Counted from the stretch's first letter, positions 13,992 to 21,128 are shown. The stretch: DNA of 31,599 nucleotides from Candidatus Liptonbacteria bacterium (GCA_016212635.1 JACRFR010000038.1:1-31599); one strand, 5' to 3'. Made by a program: numbers and translations. The notes: a model not told the origin generated them from the letters alone.

Positions 13992-14671
13992 CGCGTGGTT
14001 GGACGGGAACTGGTGGTTAGACTAGGCGTACCGGTAGCTTGTCCCAAGTCCGTTGAAAGAGTGGCGGAGCTACGCGGGGTGGAAGTAGCTGCGGCGCTGC
14101 CCGAGGCCGGGAGGAGCGGAGAAAGGGCAAATAGCTTGGGCGAGAGCCGGAGGTTTAGATCGAACTGCCAAACACCGCTGGAATGAATGGTGATATTGCC
14201 GACGGAGAGCTGTTCCACATCATCGGACTGTTTCTCTAAAACGGCAACCTGGGCGGACAAGTCTGGAATGGTCCGGGCCACACCGCTTAAAACCAACTGG
14301 CGATTGCGGGCGTTGAGCGTCAGGCGGGTGAAAAAAACCTGGGGCAGAGTGTGGACTTCCAGCCAAGCGAAAACCGGCGAGGCAACCGTATGTTTGTCCA
14401 AAACGGTCCGCAGGTTGTTGATCTGGGAAAACAAGCCGATGGTGCGGACTTGGTCTTCCAGGGGCACTTCTTGGCTTAGCGCCTGGATCTCGGCATCGAG
14501 GCTCGCCACTTTCCGGGTCAGGTACGGATCCAATCCATAAACCACGCCGAAGTACACGAACACGCCCATCAGGAAAATGGCGCCCGAGAACATCAGGAGC
14601 TCGCCGGACCAGCCGGGACCGGCGTCTTGACGTTCCCGCAGTTTGTCGCTAACTGTTTGAGGCAGGGGCAT
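13988..14671 (-). CDS. pilN: pilus assembly protein PilN-like
   Basis: The 227-residue protein has a cytoplasmic N-terminus of about 25 residues, which in PilN binds PilM, a membrane helix at about 26-48, a coiled coil (LTRKVASLDAEIQALSQEVP) and a periplasmic domain with PVFAWLEVHTLPQVFFTRLTL, typical of PilN/GspL. The Thr/Ser/Pro-rich C-terminal tail is longer than usual. The gene lies between pilM and pilO. The 113-bp spacer to pilM is entirely a heptad array. Confidence 0.83.
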   Translation of the reverse strand: MPLPQTVSDKLRERQDAGPGWSGELLMFSGAIFLMGVFVYFGVVYGLDPYLTRKVASLDAEIQALSQEVPLEDQVRTIGLFSQINNLRTVLDKHTVASPVFAWLEVHTLPQVFFTRLTLNARNRQLVLSGVARTIPDLSAQVAVLEKQSDDVEQLSVGNITIHSSGVWQFDLNLRLSPKLFALSPLLPASGSAAATSTPRSSATLSTDLGQATGTPSLTTSSRPTTR

Positions 14672-14784
14672 AGGTGAGGAGTGAGGAGTGAGGAGTGAGG
14701 AGTCGATGGTTGAAAGTCAACGGTCAATAGTCAATAGTCAGAAGTCAATGATTAATGATCAATGATCAATGATCAATGATCAAC
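14672..14784. repeat. 16 consecutive in-phase heptads filling the pilM-pilN spacer
   Basis: The spacer splits into sixteen 7-bp units without any slip. They run through GGAGTGA (3), GGAGTCG, ATGGTTG, AAAGTCA, ACGGTCA, ATAGTCA (2), GAAGTCA, ATGATTA and ATGATCA (4). Unit sequence drifts along the array but length and the NNRRTNA pattern are kept. The array begins at the pilN start codon and ends at the pilM stop codon. Confidence 0.9.
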
Positions 14785-15882
14785 TCACCCGCTGTCGCGC
14801 AACACCAGGCCCATCGCGACCGTGAGTTGCGCGTTCAACTCTGGTACCAGGGGTTCGATCGCAGTGGGATACTGGAAGCGGGTAAAAGGCACCGCTTTCA
14901 CGGTCGGTAAGCCCAGTTGGTCTTGGATATAACGCTGGATGCCTAAAAGGTTGGCGCCACCGCCGGAGAGGATCACCCGCTCCGGTTTGCGCGCGCCGAT
15001 CAACTGGCCCTGGTAGCTAAACTGCGCCTTTTTAACCTCATTCAGTATAGCATCCAGGAACGGCAGCATAATAGTGGATAACTCGAAAGAAGGGCCGGAT
15101 CCCATGATCCCCCGCTCGCGCTTCAACTCTTCCGCCCGCAAAGGATTGATATTCAGACTGCTGGCCAGGGCCTGGGTCAAAGAGGCGGCCGCGAAATCGC
15201 TCTGGGTCGCGAAGAGCAGCTGGCCCCGGTCTACGAACAACATGTTGGTCGACCGGCTGCCGATGTCCAAGATCAACGTGGGTGTTTGATCCGACCCCAC
15301 CAGGGCGCGGGTCACGCTTAAATTCTCGATTTCCAGCGCTTGGAGTTCCAGGCCAACATCTTTAAAGATCTGCTTGTAGCGGTTGACCTGCTCGCGCGGC
15401 ACCGAGATCAAAAGCACCTGCTGGTGGGCGAAACCTTTATCGTCCATGTACTCGTTGACCTTGATCCATTCCAGGGTTACCTCCGAGAGCGGCAAGGGTA
15501 CAAATTCCCGAGCCTGGAAACGCATCGCCTTGTCCAGCTCGCCGGGAGACATCTGGGGCAGATCGACCACGGTAGTGAAAGCGGTAAAGCTGGGCAAAGA
15601 AGCATAGGTCAGGCGGGTACTCGGTTTCATCTCCCGGAGCAGCATGTGCAAGAGCTCCACCACCTCCGCTTCAAAGATCTTGAGGCTGCTGGTCTGGAAC
15701 GCTTTATTGGCGCGCAGCAGGTGACTGGAAGACTCCAAGATGCCGTAATTCACTATCTGCGGCAGCTGCTTACCCGTGCCGACCTGCACGACTTTGATGG
15801 AAGTTGTGCCAATGTCGACGCCGAGGTAAGAACCGGAAAGCTTAGATCGGAATGCGTGCAGGAAAGCGAACGGATTGGTCAT
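14785..15882 (-). CDS. pilM: actin-like pilus assembly ATPase PilM
   Basis: The 365-residue protein has the actin-type nucleotide fold. The phosphate-1 motif is GVDIGTTSIKVVQVG (21-35), phosphate-2 is LDIGSRSTNMLFVDRG (205-220) and the adenosine motif is ILSGGGANLLGI (304-315). FQAREFVPLPLSEV (122-135) is typical of PilM. It forms a cytoplasmic ring that contacts the PilN N-terminus. It is the first gene of the minus-strand pilus cluster and diverges from comF across the inverted-repeat element at 15892-16074. Confidence 0.94.
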   Translation of the reverse strand: MTNPFAFLHAFRSKLSGSYLGVDIGTTSIKVVQVGTGKQLPQIVNYGILESSSHLLRANKAFQTSSLKIFEAEVVELLHMLLREMKPSTRLTYASLPSFTAFTTVVDLPQMSPGELDKAMRFQAREFVPLPLSEVTLEWIKVNEYMDDKGFAHQQVLLISVPREQVNRYKQIFKDVGLELQALEIENLSVTRALVGSDQTPTLILDIGSRSTNMLFVDRGQLLFATQSDFAAASLTQALASSLNINPLRAEELKRERGIMGSGPSFELSTIMLPFLDAILNEVKKAQFSYQGQLIGARKPERVILSGGGANLLGIQRYIQDQLGLPTVKAVPFTRFQYPTAIEPLVPELNAQLTVAMGLVLRDSG

Positions 15883-15887
15883 ATGAT

Positions 15888-15893
15888 ATAGTA
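15888..15893 (-). promoter_or_regulatory. possible -10 box of the pil operon
   Basis: TACTAT on the minus strand lies 5 bp before the pilM ATG. It is formed by the end of the inverted-repeat element plus flanking bases. There is no clear -35. The opposite end of the same element gives TATAGT (16073-16078) facing comF. Confidence 0.3.
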
Positions 15894-16074
15894 CCTTGAA
15901 TTACGAAATTGGTAATTTTGTGCCCTGGGCGCCATTCCTCCCCTTACCCCAGAGGAGGTCAGGTGGGTCAGTCCCTCCCCTTTTCCAAGGGGAGGTGAGG
16001 TGGGGTCTAGAATCCAGGACCCCCTCTGGCTCCCCCTTAAACAAGGGGGGGATGGAGTTTCGTAATTCAAGGTA
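15892..16074. repeat. inverted-repeat element between pilM and comF
   Basis: TACCTTGAATTACGAAA (15892-15908) is exactly inverted at 16058-16074 (17 bp). The 150-bp interior holds two nested GC-rich palindromic pieces, CTCCCCTTTTCCAAGGGGAG near 15986 and CCCCCTTAAACAAGGGGG near 16032. No ORF is convincing. AATTTCGTAATTCACGG at 21056 looks like a half copy of the end. Confidence 0.85.
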
Positions 16075-16099
16075 TAGTAGAGTATATCACATATTCGCG

Positions 16100-16819
16100 A
16101 TGTCTTTTTGGGACTACCTTTTCCCGAGCCGCTGCCTAAACTGCCAAACCCGCGCCGATGGCAACCGCGGGTTATGCCCGGCCTGCCTCCGCAGCATCCC
16201 GCTCAAAACCGCGCTTACCTGCGGCGACTGCCGGGGCCGGATACCGGTGCCAACTGACCGCGCGGGCCGCCCCCGCTGGCCCAGTCGGCGGCGAACTTGC
16301 CACCAGCACCATCCTTACCTCTTGGCGGCCGCGACCGACTACCGTGACCACCCAGCGATCCGGGCGGCTATCCACGGTCTAAAGTTCGATCTGATCCGGG
16401 GCGTCGCCGAACCGCTAGGCGAACTGCTGGCCGCTTTTCTCCGTGAGTTGCGCCTACCCACCGCCGGCTTCCTGCTGGTCCCCATTCCCCTTTCGCGCGT
16501 GCGGGAACGGCGGCGGGGGTTCAATCAGGCGGAGCTCTTGGGCCGCGCGGTCGCCGCGGAACTTGGTCTGCCGCTCGCGATCGATCTTTTGGTACGCATT
16601 GATTCCGCGCCGCCCCAGAGCACGCTCCCGGACCGCGCCGCGCGGAAACAAAATGTCCAGGGTTGTTTCCGGGTTGCCCGACCGGAGTTGGCCGCGAGAC
16701 GGAAGATCTTGCTGATCGATGACGTTACCACCTCCGGCGCCACCCTGGCGGAAGCCGCGAGCGTCCTGCGGCGAGCGGGAGCCTTACGGGTAGCGGCGGC
16801 AGTGGTGGCCCAGGCCTAG
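16100..16819 (+). CDS. comF: ComF family phosphoribosyltransferase-like competence protein
   Basis: The 239-residue protein opens with SFWDYLFPSRCLNC, the standard ComF N-terminus. Zinc-finger cysteines follow at 12/15, 26/29 and 41/44 (CLNC, CPAC, CGDC). Then come VPIPLSRVRERRRGFNQAEL and the PRPP-binding loop ILLIDDVTTSGAT (203-215). In naturally competent bacteria ComF is needed for DNA uptake, probably in handling of incoming single strands. I start at the ATG at 16100; the frame upstream runs through the repeat element and is not protein-like. Its place beside the pilus operon supports a role in transformation. Confidence 0.92.
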   Translation: MSFWDYLFPSRCLNCQTRADGNRGLCPACLRSIPLKTALTCGDCRGRIPVPTDRAGRPRWPSRRRTCHQHHPYLLAAATDYRDHPAIRAAIHGLKFDLIRGVAEPLGELLAAFLRELRLPTAGFLLVPIPLSRVRERRRGFNQAELLGRAVAAELGLPLAIDLLVRIDSAPPQSTLPDRAARKQNVQGCFRVARPELAARRKILLIDDVTTSGATLAEAASVLRRAGALRVAAAVVAQA

Positions 16820-16821
16820 GC

Positions 16822-16918
16822 ATAGAAGCGAATTTACGCGAATACCTACGCGAAAGGACGCGAATAAATTCCGACTTCGCGTTGATTCGCGTTTAGATCA
16901 GCGCGTATTCGCTTCTAT
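16822..16918. repeat. inverted-repeat element after comF
   Basis: ATAGAAGCGAAT (16822-16833) is exactly inverted at 16907-16918. The inside is built of words such as ACGCGAATA, ACGCGAAAGG and TTGATTCGCG. It begins two bases after the comF stop codon. A degenerate relative with CGCGTTTATTCGCG is present at 21141-21187 next to the HU stop. Confidence 0.8.
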
Positions 16919-16977
16919 ACTAAGCGCTCGGAACCATTATGAGTTTGCGGGCAATGCACCGATTGCCAAAACTATGC

Positions 16978-16983
16978 TATAAT
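16978..16983 (+). promoter_or_regulatory. extended -10 box of the 16991 gene
   Basis: TGCTATAAT is an extended -10. Only CACGCCA (7 bp) separates it from the ATG, so the transcript should be leaderless. Confidence 0.6.
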
Positions 16984-16990
16984 CACGCCA

Positions 16991-17458
16991 ATGGACCCAG
17001 GAATAGAATGGCGGGCCTTGGAACACCATCACCAACCGAAGGGCATCGCTTGGTACTGGATCACGATAGTTGTCGCCCTGCTCTTGGTAGCCGTGGCGGT
17101 CTGGCAACAGAATATTATATTCGCCTTCCTAATTATTATCGGAGAGGTTTTGATCGTCATCTGGGGCAATCGGGAACCGGAAACAGTTTCTTTCCGTTTG
17201 GACCATACCGGATTGACCATTGCCGGCAAGGAGCACCTGGCTTACGGCGTCTTGCATAGCTACAGCGTCTTCGCCGGGGGACCGCACCTTTGGCCGGAGC
17301 TGGTCTTTCACACCACCCACCATATCCGCCACACTTTGCGCATCTTCGTGCCCCCCGAGCGTCTGCACGAAATCGATGTTTATCTAAACGCCATCCTGCC
17401 CAAGATCGCCTACGAGGAATCTCTGACCGAAACTCTGGCCCGAGTTTTTGGGTTTTAA
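16991..17458 (+). CDS. two-TM membrane protein with a small C-terminal domain
   Basis: The 155-residue protein begins MDPGIEWRALEHHHQPKGIAWYW. Two hydrophobic helices (about 21-38 and 42-58) with a very short turn are followed by a cytoplasmic-looking beta-rich domain: VSFRLDHTGLTIAGKEHLAYGVLHSYSVF, then LRIFVPPERLHEIDVYLNAILP and a C-terminal helix. The strand pattern and final helix are like PH-type membrane-associated domains of small bacterial proteins. That is structural inference. The promoter and ATG spacing support the start. From 17459 to 17641 I see no gene. Confidence 0.75.
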   Translation: MDPGIEWRALEHHHQPKGIAWYWITIVVALLLVAVAVWQQNIIFAFLIIIGEVLIVIWGNREPETVSFRLDHTGLTIAGKEHLAYGVLHSYSVFAGGPHLWPELVFHTTHHIRHTLRIFVPPERLHEIDVYLNAILPKIAYEESLTETLARVFGF

Positions 17459-17641
17459 TCTGAATTGTTTTGGCGGCACACAGATACTTTTGCGTTGGGG
17501 TTGCGACATTTGCACCTTTTCTTTGGCCGGCTATTATCGGAGTAATTTGCTTAATTTACTGCGGTGATAGTAGAATACGAAGGGAGCTTCTGTCATTAGC
17601 GTATGCGTTGCAGAAACTTATCGTCAAAGCCGGATGAATAT

Positions 17642-17715
17642 GTCCCCATAGCTCAACTGGATAGAGCGTTAGCTTGCGGAGCTAAAGGTTGGAGGTTCAA
17701 GTCCTCCTGGGGACA
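17642..17715 (+). tRNA. tRNA-Arg (anticodon GCG)
   Basis: The acceptor stem GTCCCCA pairs with TGGGGAC. The D-arm is GCTC...GAGC. The anticodon stem TTAGC/GCTAA encloses loop TTGCGGA with anticodon GCG, reading CGC. The T-arm is GGAGG-TTCAAGT-CCTCC. The 3' CCA is not encoded. Confidence 0.95.
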
Positions 17716-17794
17716 CTAACAAAATTGTATACTTATAAAAACATGAGGAGGGGCTTTTGGATCTCGGTCGCTAGATCGGCAGGTGGGAACGGGT

Positions 17795-17800
17795 TAAAAT
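17795..17800 (+). promoter_or_regulatory. -10 box of the 17807 gene, leaderless type
   Basis: TAAAAT is followed by AATCCC and then the ATG, the same 6-bp gap as at 794. No good -35 is seen. Confidence 0.4.
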
Positions 17801-17806
17801 AATCCC

Positions 17807-18022
17807 ATGCGTACCTGGATTTGGATTGTGGTGATTCTGGCCGTGGCGGTCGCTCTCTTTTTCGGCTACCGAATCAGCCGTCCCCCGGTCGCCCTGCCGG
17901 TGACCGTCCCGCCCGCCGCTCCGGCTCCGACTTTTCGCGGGCCGACTGGCCAGCCCTACGTCCGCGGCCCGTCCGGTCCCCCGCCTTCGCCCCTGGATCG
18001 CGCGACTACGACTAATCCTTAA
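17807..18022 (+). CDS. small membrane-anchored Pro-rich protein
   Basis: The 71-residue protein has an N-terminal membrane anchor (TWIWIVVILAVAVALFFGY) and a tail rich in Pro, Ala and Thr (ALPVTVPPAAPAPTFRGPTG, GPSGPPPSPLD). No cysteine lipobox is seen. It sits between two tRNA genes. The -10 box at leaderless distance and the clean signal-anchor pattern argue that it is real. Function unknown. Confidence 0.6.
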   Translation: MRTWIWIVVILAVAVALFFGYRISRPPVALPVTVPPAAPAPTFRGPTGQPYVRGPSGPPPSPLDRATTTNP

Positions 18023-18100
18023 TTAATTGGGTATATTTTTTGGATTGAATTATTTCATAAACAATTTACAATGAACGAAGTGGTTTCCGTGGGGTAGAAT

Positions 18101-18175
18101 GCGGGTGTAGCACAGTGGTTAGTGCACTAGATTGCCAATCTAGATACGGCGGTCCGATTCCGCTCACCCGCTCCA
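18101..18175 (+). tRNA. tRNA-Gly (anticodon GCC)
   Basis: The acceptor stem GCGGGTG pairs with CACCCGC, followed by T and an encoded CCA (18173-18175). The anticodon stem CTAGA/TCTAG holds loop TTGCCAA with anticodon GCC, reading GGC. The T-arm has loop TCCGATT. From 18176 to 18324 I see no feature. Confidence 0.95.
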
Positions 18176-18324
18176 GATAAAAAAGCTCGGACTTTCTTCT
18201 CGAAAAACCCTCGATTCTCTCGCCAATCCCAAAACTCTTGCCGCTTGTGGCTTCTTTCAGAAAACTATCCCAGGGTAATTGGAAGCCACCGGTAAATTAT
18301 TAGGAAAATCTAAAAACAAAAATC

Positions 18325-18723
18325 ATGGAATTTGATTATACCCTGACTACAACTAAAACTTTCGACGAGGCGGTTCAAAGCGTGCAAGATGAAATCGCCA
18401 AAGCCGGCATGCGGGTTTTGTACATTCACGATGTGCAAAAAACTTTGGGTGAAAAGGGTTTCCTCCAAGAGCCGTTCAAGATTGTTGAGTTTTGTAACGC
18501 AAAGTTGGCTAATGAGTTTCTGAATATTGACGTTAAAATCGGACTCTGTTTGCCATGCAAAATAAACGTGTATGTTAAGGCGGACAAGTCGGCGGGCAAA
18601 CAAACCATTATTTCCGGTATGCGCCCGATTGTTCTGCCACAATTCTTCCCGCAAGCCGATCTGGGCGAGAGGCCGAAAGAAGTTGACCAGATTATTCGAA
18701 ACATTATCGACCACGCCAAATAG
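18325..18723 (+). CDS. DUF302 family protein
   Basis: The 132-residue protein matches the DUF302 pattern. It opens with TTTKTFDEAVQSVQDEIAKAGMRVLYIHDVQKTLGEK, then FKIVEFCNAKLANEFLNID, and IGLCLPCKINVYV at about 76-88. The family has the same Cys-Asn and LPC elements and folds as a small alpha/beta domain; its function is not settled. The length is typical. It has no signal peptide, so it should be cytoplasmic. Confidence 0.82.
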   Translation: MEFDYTLTTTKTFDEAVQSVQDEIAKAGMRVLYIHDVQKTLGEKGFLQEPFKIVEFCNAKLANEFLNIDVKIGLCLPCKINVYVKADKSAGKQTIISGMRPIVLPQFFPQADLGERPKEVDQIIRNIIDHAK

Positions 18724-18935
18724 GGGGTGTTCTGCAAAACTGTGCGTGCTCGCATGGGTTCCGCGGGGCGGGTCGGGCACCTCCCGTTCGCGCGCACAAT
18801 TCGCCAAGCGTATTTCACTGTTTTGACTTACCAACCTAGCCACTCTAGGATTAGAGGGGCGACCGGAGCCCGTTTTTTAACGGCTTATTGCCATAGTCCA
18901 AAAAGTGTAACTAAATCCTACTTATTCCGTTATCC
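18724..18935. other. spacer with weak inverted repeats, no gene
   Basis: The left half is GC-rich with TGTGCG (18741) inverted as CGCACA (18793). The right half has a CTCT...AGAG pair near 18843 and ACCGGAGCCCG. I do not see a convincing promoter box for the sigma gene, or an RNA gene. Confidence 0.3.
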
Positions 18936-19487
18936 ATGTTAGACGGCGAGGAACGATTTATCCAAGCCGCCACCGAGGGTGAGTCCTCGGCGTTTGGCGA
19001 ACTGTACGACCATTACCAGCCGAAAATTTATCGGTTTGTGCTGGTCAAGGTCAGCCGACGTGAGGACGCCGAGGACCTCACCCACCAGGTGTTCCTGAAT
19101 GCTTGGCAGAATATCGCGACCTACCGCTCCCGGGGCTTTCCATTTTCCAGTTGGCTCTACCGCATAGCCCGGAATGTGGTGGTGGACCACTACCGCGCCA
19201 AGAAACCGGAGTTCTCGGTCGAGGACCTGGACCCGGAGGGCGTGGCGGGAATGGAAAACCACGAGAGCCAGGCGGAGCATAGCCTGGGGTGGGAGAAAGT
19301 CATGTCCGCGCTGCGGCAGCTGCCCGCTCAATACCAGGAAGTGATCCTGCTCCGATTCGTGGAAGAACTGTCTGTCCGTGAAACCGCAGCGGCGATCAAA
19401 AAAAGCGAGGGCGCCACTAAAGTTCTCCAGCACCGGGCCATCCAGCACTTACGCGAACTTCTACCCCTAACCGACCTGCCGGAGTAA
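18936..19487 (+). CDS. ECF-type RNA polymerase sigma factor
   Basis: The 183-residue protein has sigma region 2 at about 20-85 (FGELYDHYQPKIYRFVLVKV, EDAEDLTHQVFLNAWQNI, FSSWLYRIARNVVVDHYR) and region 4 at about 115-175 (ALRQLPAQYQEVILLRFVEELSVRETAAAI), joined by an acidic linker. Region 3 is missing, as in group 4 sigma factors. The helix-turn-helix has KKSEGATKVLQHRAIQHLRE. A single-pass membrane protein follows, so it is probably controlled by an anti-sigma factor. The final Glu codon and the TAA stop codon come from the GAGTAATCGC end of a family I repeat element. Confidence 0.92.
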   Translation: MLDGEERFIQAATEGESSAFGELYDHYQPKIYRFVLVKVSRREDAEDLTHQVFLNAWQNIATYRSRGFPFSSWLYRIARNVVVDHYRAKKPEFSVEDLDPEGVAGMENHESQAEHSLGWEKVMSALRQLPAQYQEVILLRFVEELSVRETAAAIKKSEGATKVLQHRAIQHLRELLPLTDLPE

Positions 19488-19530
19488 TCGCTAATAATGC
19501 AAATAACAGAGGTAATAACGCGAATATACA
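19482..19530. repeat. family I element, left arm only, overlapping the sigma stop codon
   Basis: GAGTAATCGCTAATAATGC matches the left end of the elements at 8340 and 9682. It continues with AAATAACAGAGGTAATAACG. A matching right arm is not evident before the next gene at 19609; the tail of the spacer has AAATTCGTAATTCGTAG. Confidence 0.7.
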
Positions 19531-19608
19531 AATAATACACGGGTCAATGCCCGCCAACGATATAAATAAAGTAAGTCCCGTTCGTAAATTCGTAATTCGT
19601 AGCTAAAT

Positions 19609-20148
19609 ATGCGCTTCCAAGATTTCATTCAAGAACTGCGAGAGGTCCGGCCGGACGAATCTTTTTCCCGCCGGTCGCGGGCCCAGATACTCACGACTCC
19701 TCCCCGAGAACCGTCCTTTTGGCGCCGCCCCTGGCAAACATTCTCCCGCTCTTTCGAGCTCGTAGGCGCGGTCGGGTTAGCCGTCTTTCTGCTTATGCTG
19801 GTGGCGGGAGTCGGTCTTTTCGCCCGCCTGTCACCGCCACTCCGCTTGGCAAGCTTGGATCCGGTCGCATTGCGCGCGGAAGCCCAGGCGATCGACATTC
19901 AGGTCCAACTGACCAATCTGGCCTACATAGATCCAGGCGGGTCGAGTTCGTCTACCGGTACCACGACACAGACAGCCATCCCCAACCAAAAAACAGTGGA
20001 GACCTTGACCCGAGCGGCAACCCAACACCTGGCACCCCCGGCGGCAAGCCCAGAAGCTAACGCTGGCGGTACTGCCGCTCCGTCCACCGCTTCCACCACG
20101 CCGGCCGAGATGCCGATCGATGAAGCCTTGGATCTCTTAACTCAATAA
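19609..20148 (+). CDS. single-pass membrane protein, possible anti-sigma factor
   Basis: The 179-residue protein has a cytoplasmic N-terminus of 50 residues (FQDFIQELREVRPDESFSRR), one membrane helix at about 51-72 and an extracytoplasmic part rich in Ser, Thr, Pro and Ala that ends with a helix (MPIDEALDLLTQ). It follows a sigma factor gene and is closely linked to the next gene (4 bp). Size, topology and place fit an anti-sigma factor, but the zinc motif HxxxCxxC of ZAS domains is absent, so this is inference. Confidence 0.72.
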   Translation: MRFQDFIQELREVRPDESFSRRSRAQILTTPPREPSFWRRPWQTFSRSFELVGAVGLAVFLLMLVAGVGLFARLSPPLRLASLDPVALRAEAQAIDIQVQLTNLAYIDPGGSSSSTGTTTQTAIPNQKTVETLTRAATQHLAPPAASPEANAGGTAAPSTASTTPAEMPIDEALDLLTQ

Positions 20149-20152
20149 CCGT

Positions 20153-20917
20153 ATGCGTGTCTGGCGATATATTCCGCTTATAGCAGTGGCCGGCATGCTG
20201 GCCGCTGGACTCACCGCACAGGCGGCGGAAACCGGCTGTCAATTGCAGAACCGGTCCGAGGAGTTGGCGGCGGTCCAAAAGAACCCCTTGTCGGATTATT
20301 GGAGCCAGATACGCGCCGAGGTGGCCGCGCGCCGGAAACTTTTAGCCGCGACCATTGACTGCGCGACCAGCGAAGTTCAGTCGCTCCGATCCAATTTGAA
20401 AAACACGCCCGCCCAAAGTCCAGAGGCGGCAGCACTTAAGGCCAACGCTATCCAGAAGTTGGACCGAGCCGAAGAATACTATCGCAGCCGCCGAACGGAA
20501 GCGAATACGACCGGACTCCGCGGCAATCAAGAATTAGCCCAAAGCATCCGAGAGTGGCGCCAGACCAACTACGCACCGCTCGCGCAGCGCACAACCAATT
20601 TGATCTTCTGGCTGGCCAGTCAGGACCTGTTCCAAACCGCCCAAAGCCGGCTGGACCAGATCCGTAACACTATTCAGATCTCGAAACTGATCCAAGATGA
20701 GGAGGTGCAAAACCAGTTCCGAGCGACGGAGAAGATCTTCGGGGAAGCGCAGGGCTTCAATAACCAAGCCCGAGAGGTGTTTGAGCGCGAGGGTCCACCG
20801 GAAGAAGCGCTGGTTAAAACCAAGTCCGCGCTGGAATCCCTGAACCGCACCTACCGGGGTTTCTTAGAGTTGAGTGAGGGCGTTAATAAGTTAGTGAATC
20901 CCCCCGAGAAAAAATAA
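20153..20917 (+). CDS. secreted helical protein of the sigma operon
   Basis: The 254-residue protein has a signal peptide (MRVWRYIPLIAVAGMLAAGLTAQAA) with a likely cut after AQA near residue 24. The mature part is almost wholly helical, with charged heptads (AALKANAIQKLDRAEEYYRSR, SIREWRQTNYAPLAQR, ALVKTKSALESLNRTYRGFL). Two Cys lie near the N-terminus of the mature chain and in TIDCATSEV. It starts 4 bp after the membrane protein gene, so it is likely co-translated. It could be a sensor partner of the putative anti-sigma factor or the output of the regulon. Family not recognised. Confidence 0.72.
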   Translation: MRVWRYIPLIAVAGMLAAGLTAQAAETGCQLQNRSEELAAVQKNPLSDYWSQIRAEVAARRKLLAATIDCATSEVQSLRSNLKNTPAQSPEAAALKANAIQKLDRAEEYYRSRRTEANTTGLRGNQELAQSIREWRQTNYAPLAQRTTNLIFWLASQDLFQTAQSRLDQIRNTIQISKLIQDEEVQNQFRATEKIFGEAQGFNNQAREVFEREGPPEEALVKTKSALESLNRTYRGFLELSEGVNKLVNPPEKK

Positions 20918-20965
20918 CCGGAGTGGGACTTGCGTGTTTGACCATCATCTATGTTTCTTCAGTCC

Positions 20966-21045
20966 TGTCATTCCCGCGGAAGCGGGAATCCAGGATTTCT
21001 GGGTCTGGATTCCGGATATGGCCTACTGGCCATTCCGGAATGACA
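20966..21045. repeat. dRS3-like inverted repeat element
   Basis: The 80-bp element starts TGTCATTCC and ends GGAATGACA. Its left part is the palindrome ATTCCCGCGGAAGCGGGAAT, the same ATTCCC-N8-GGGAAT form as the neisserial dRS3 repeat. The right part has CCATTCCGGAATG. It lies between the secreted protein gene and the terminator. A degenerate relative is at 1-120. Confidence 0.75.
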
Positions 21046-21091
21046 GATAAATATGCAATTTCGTAATTCACGGCTTACTTGGATCAAAAGA

Positions 21092-21128
21092 CACAAAAAC
21101 GTCCCCGCTAAGCGGGGACGTTTTTGTG
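21092..21128. terminator. bidirectional intrinsic terminator
   Basis: A perfect 17-bp stem, CACAAAAACGTCCCCGC with its complement, has a 3-base loop. The A-run before and the T-run after the GC core make it work on both strands. It separates the plus-strand sigma operon from the convergent HU gene. Confidence 0.9.

Noticed and set aside
15896..16099. N-terminal extension of comF through the repeat element
   Set aside because: The added residues come from palindromic repeats, while a normal ComF N-terminus begins at 16100.
18721..18935. Structured RNA gene in the GC-rich spacer before the sigma factor
   Set aside because: Short inverted repeats exist, but I cannot fit tmRNA, RNase P, SRP or a known riboswitch.
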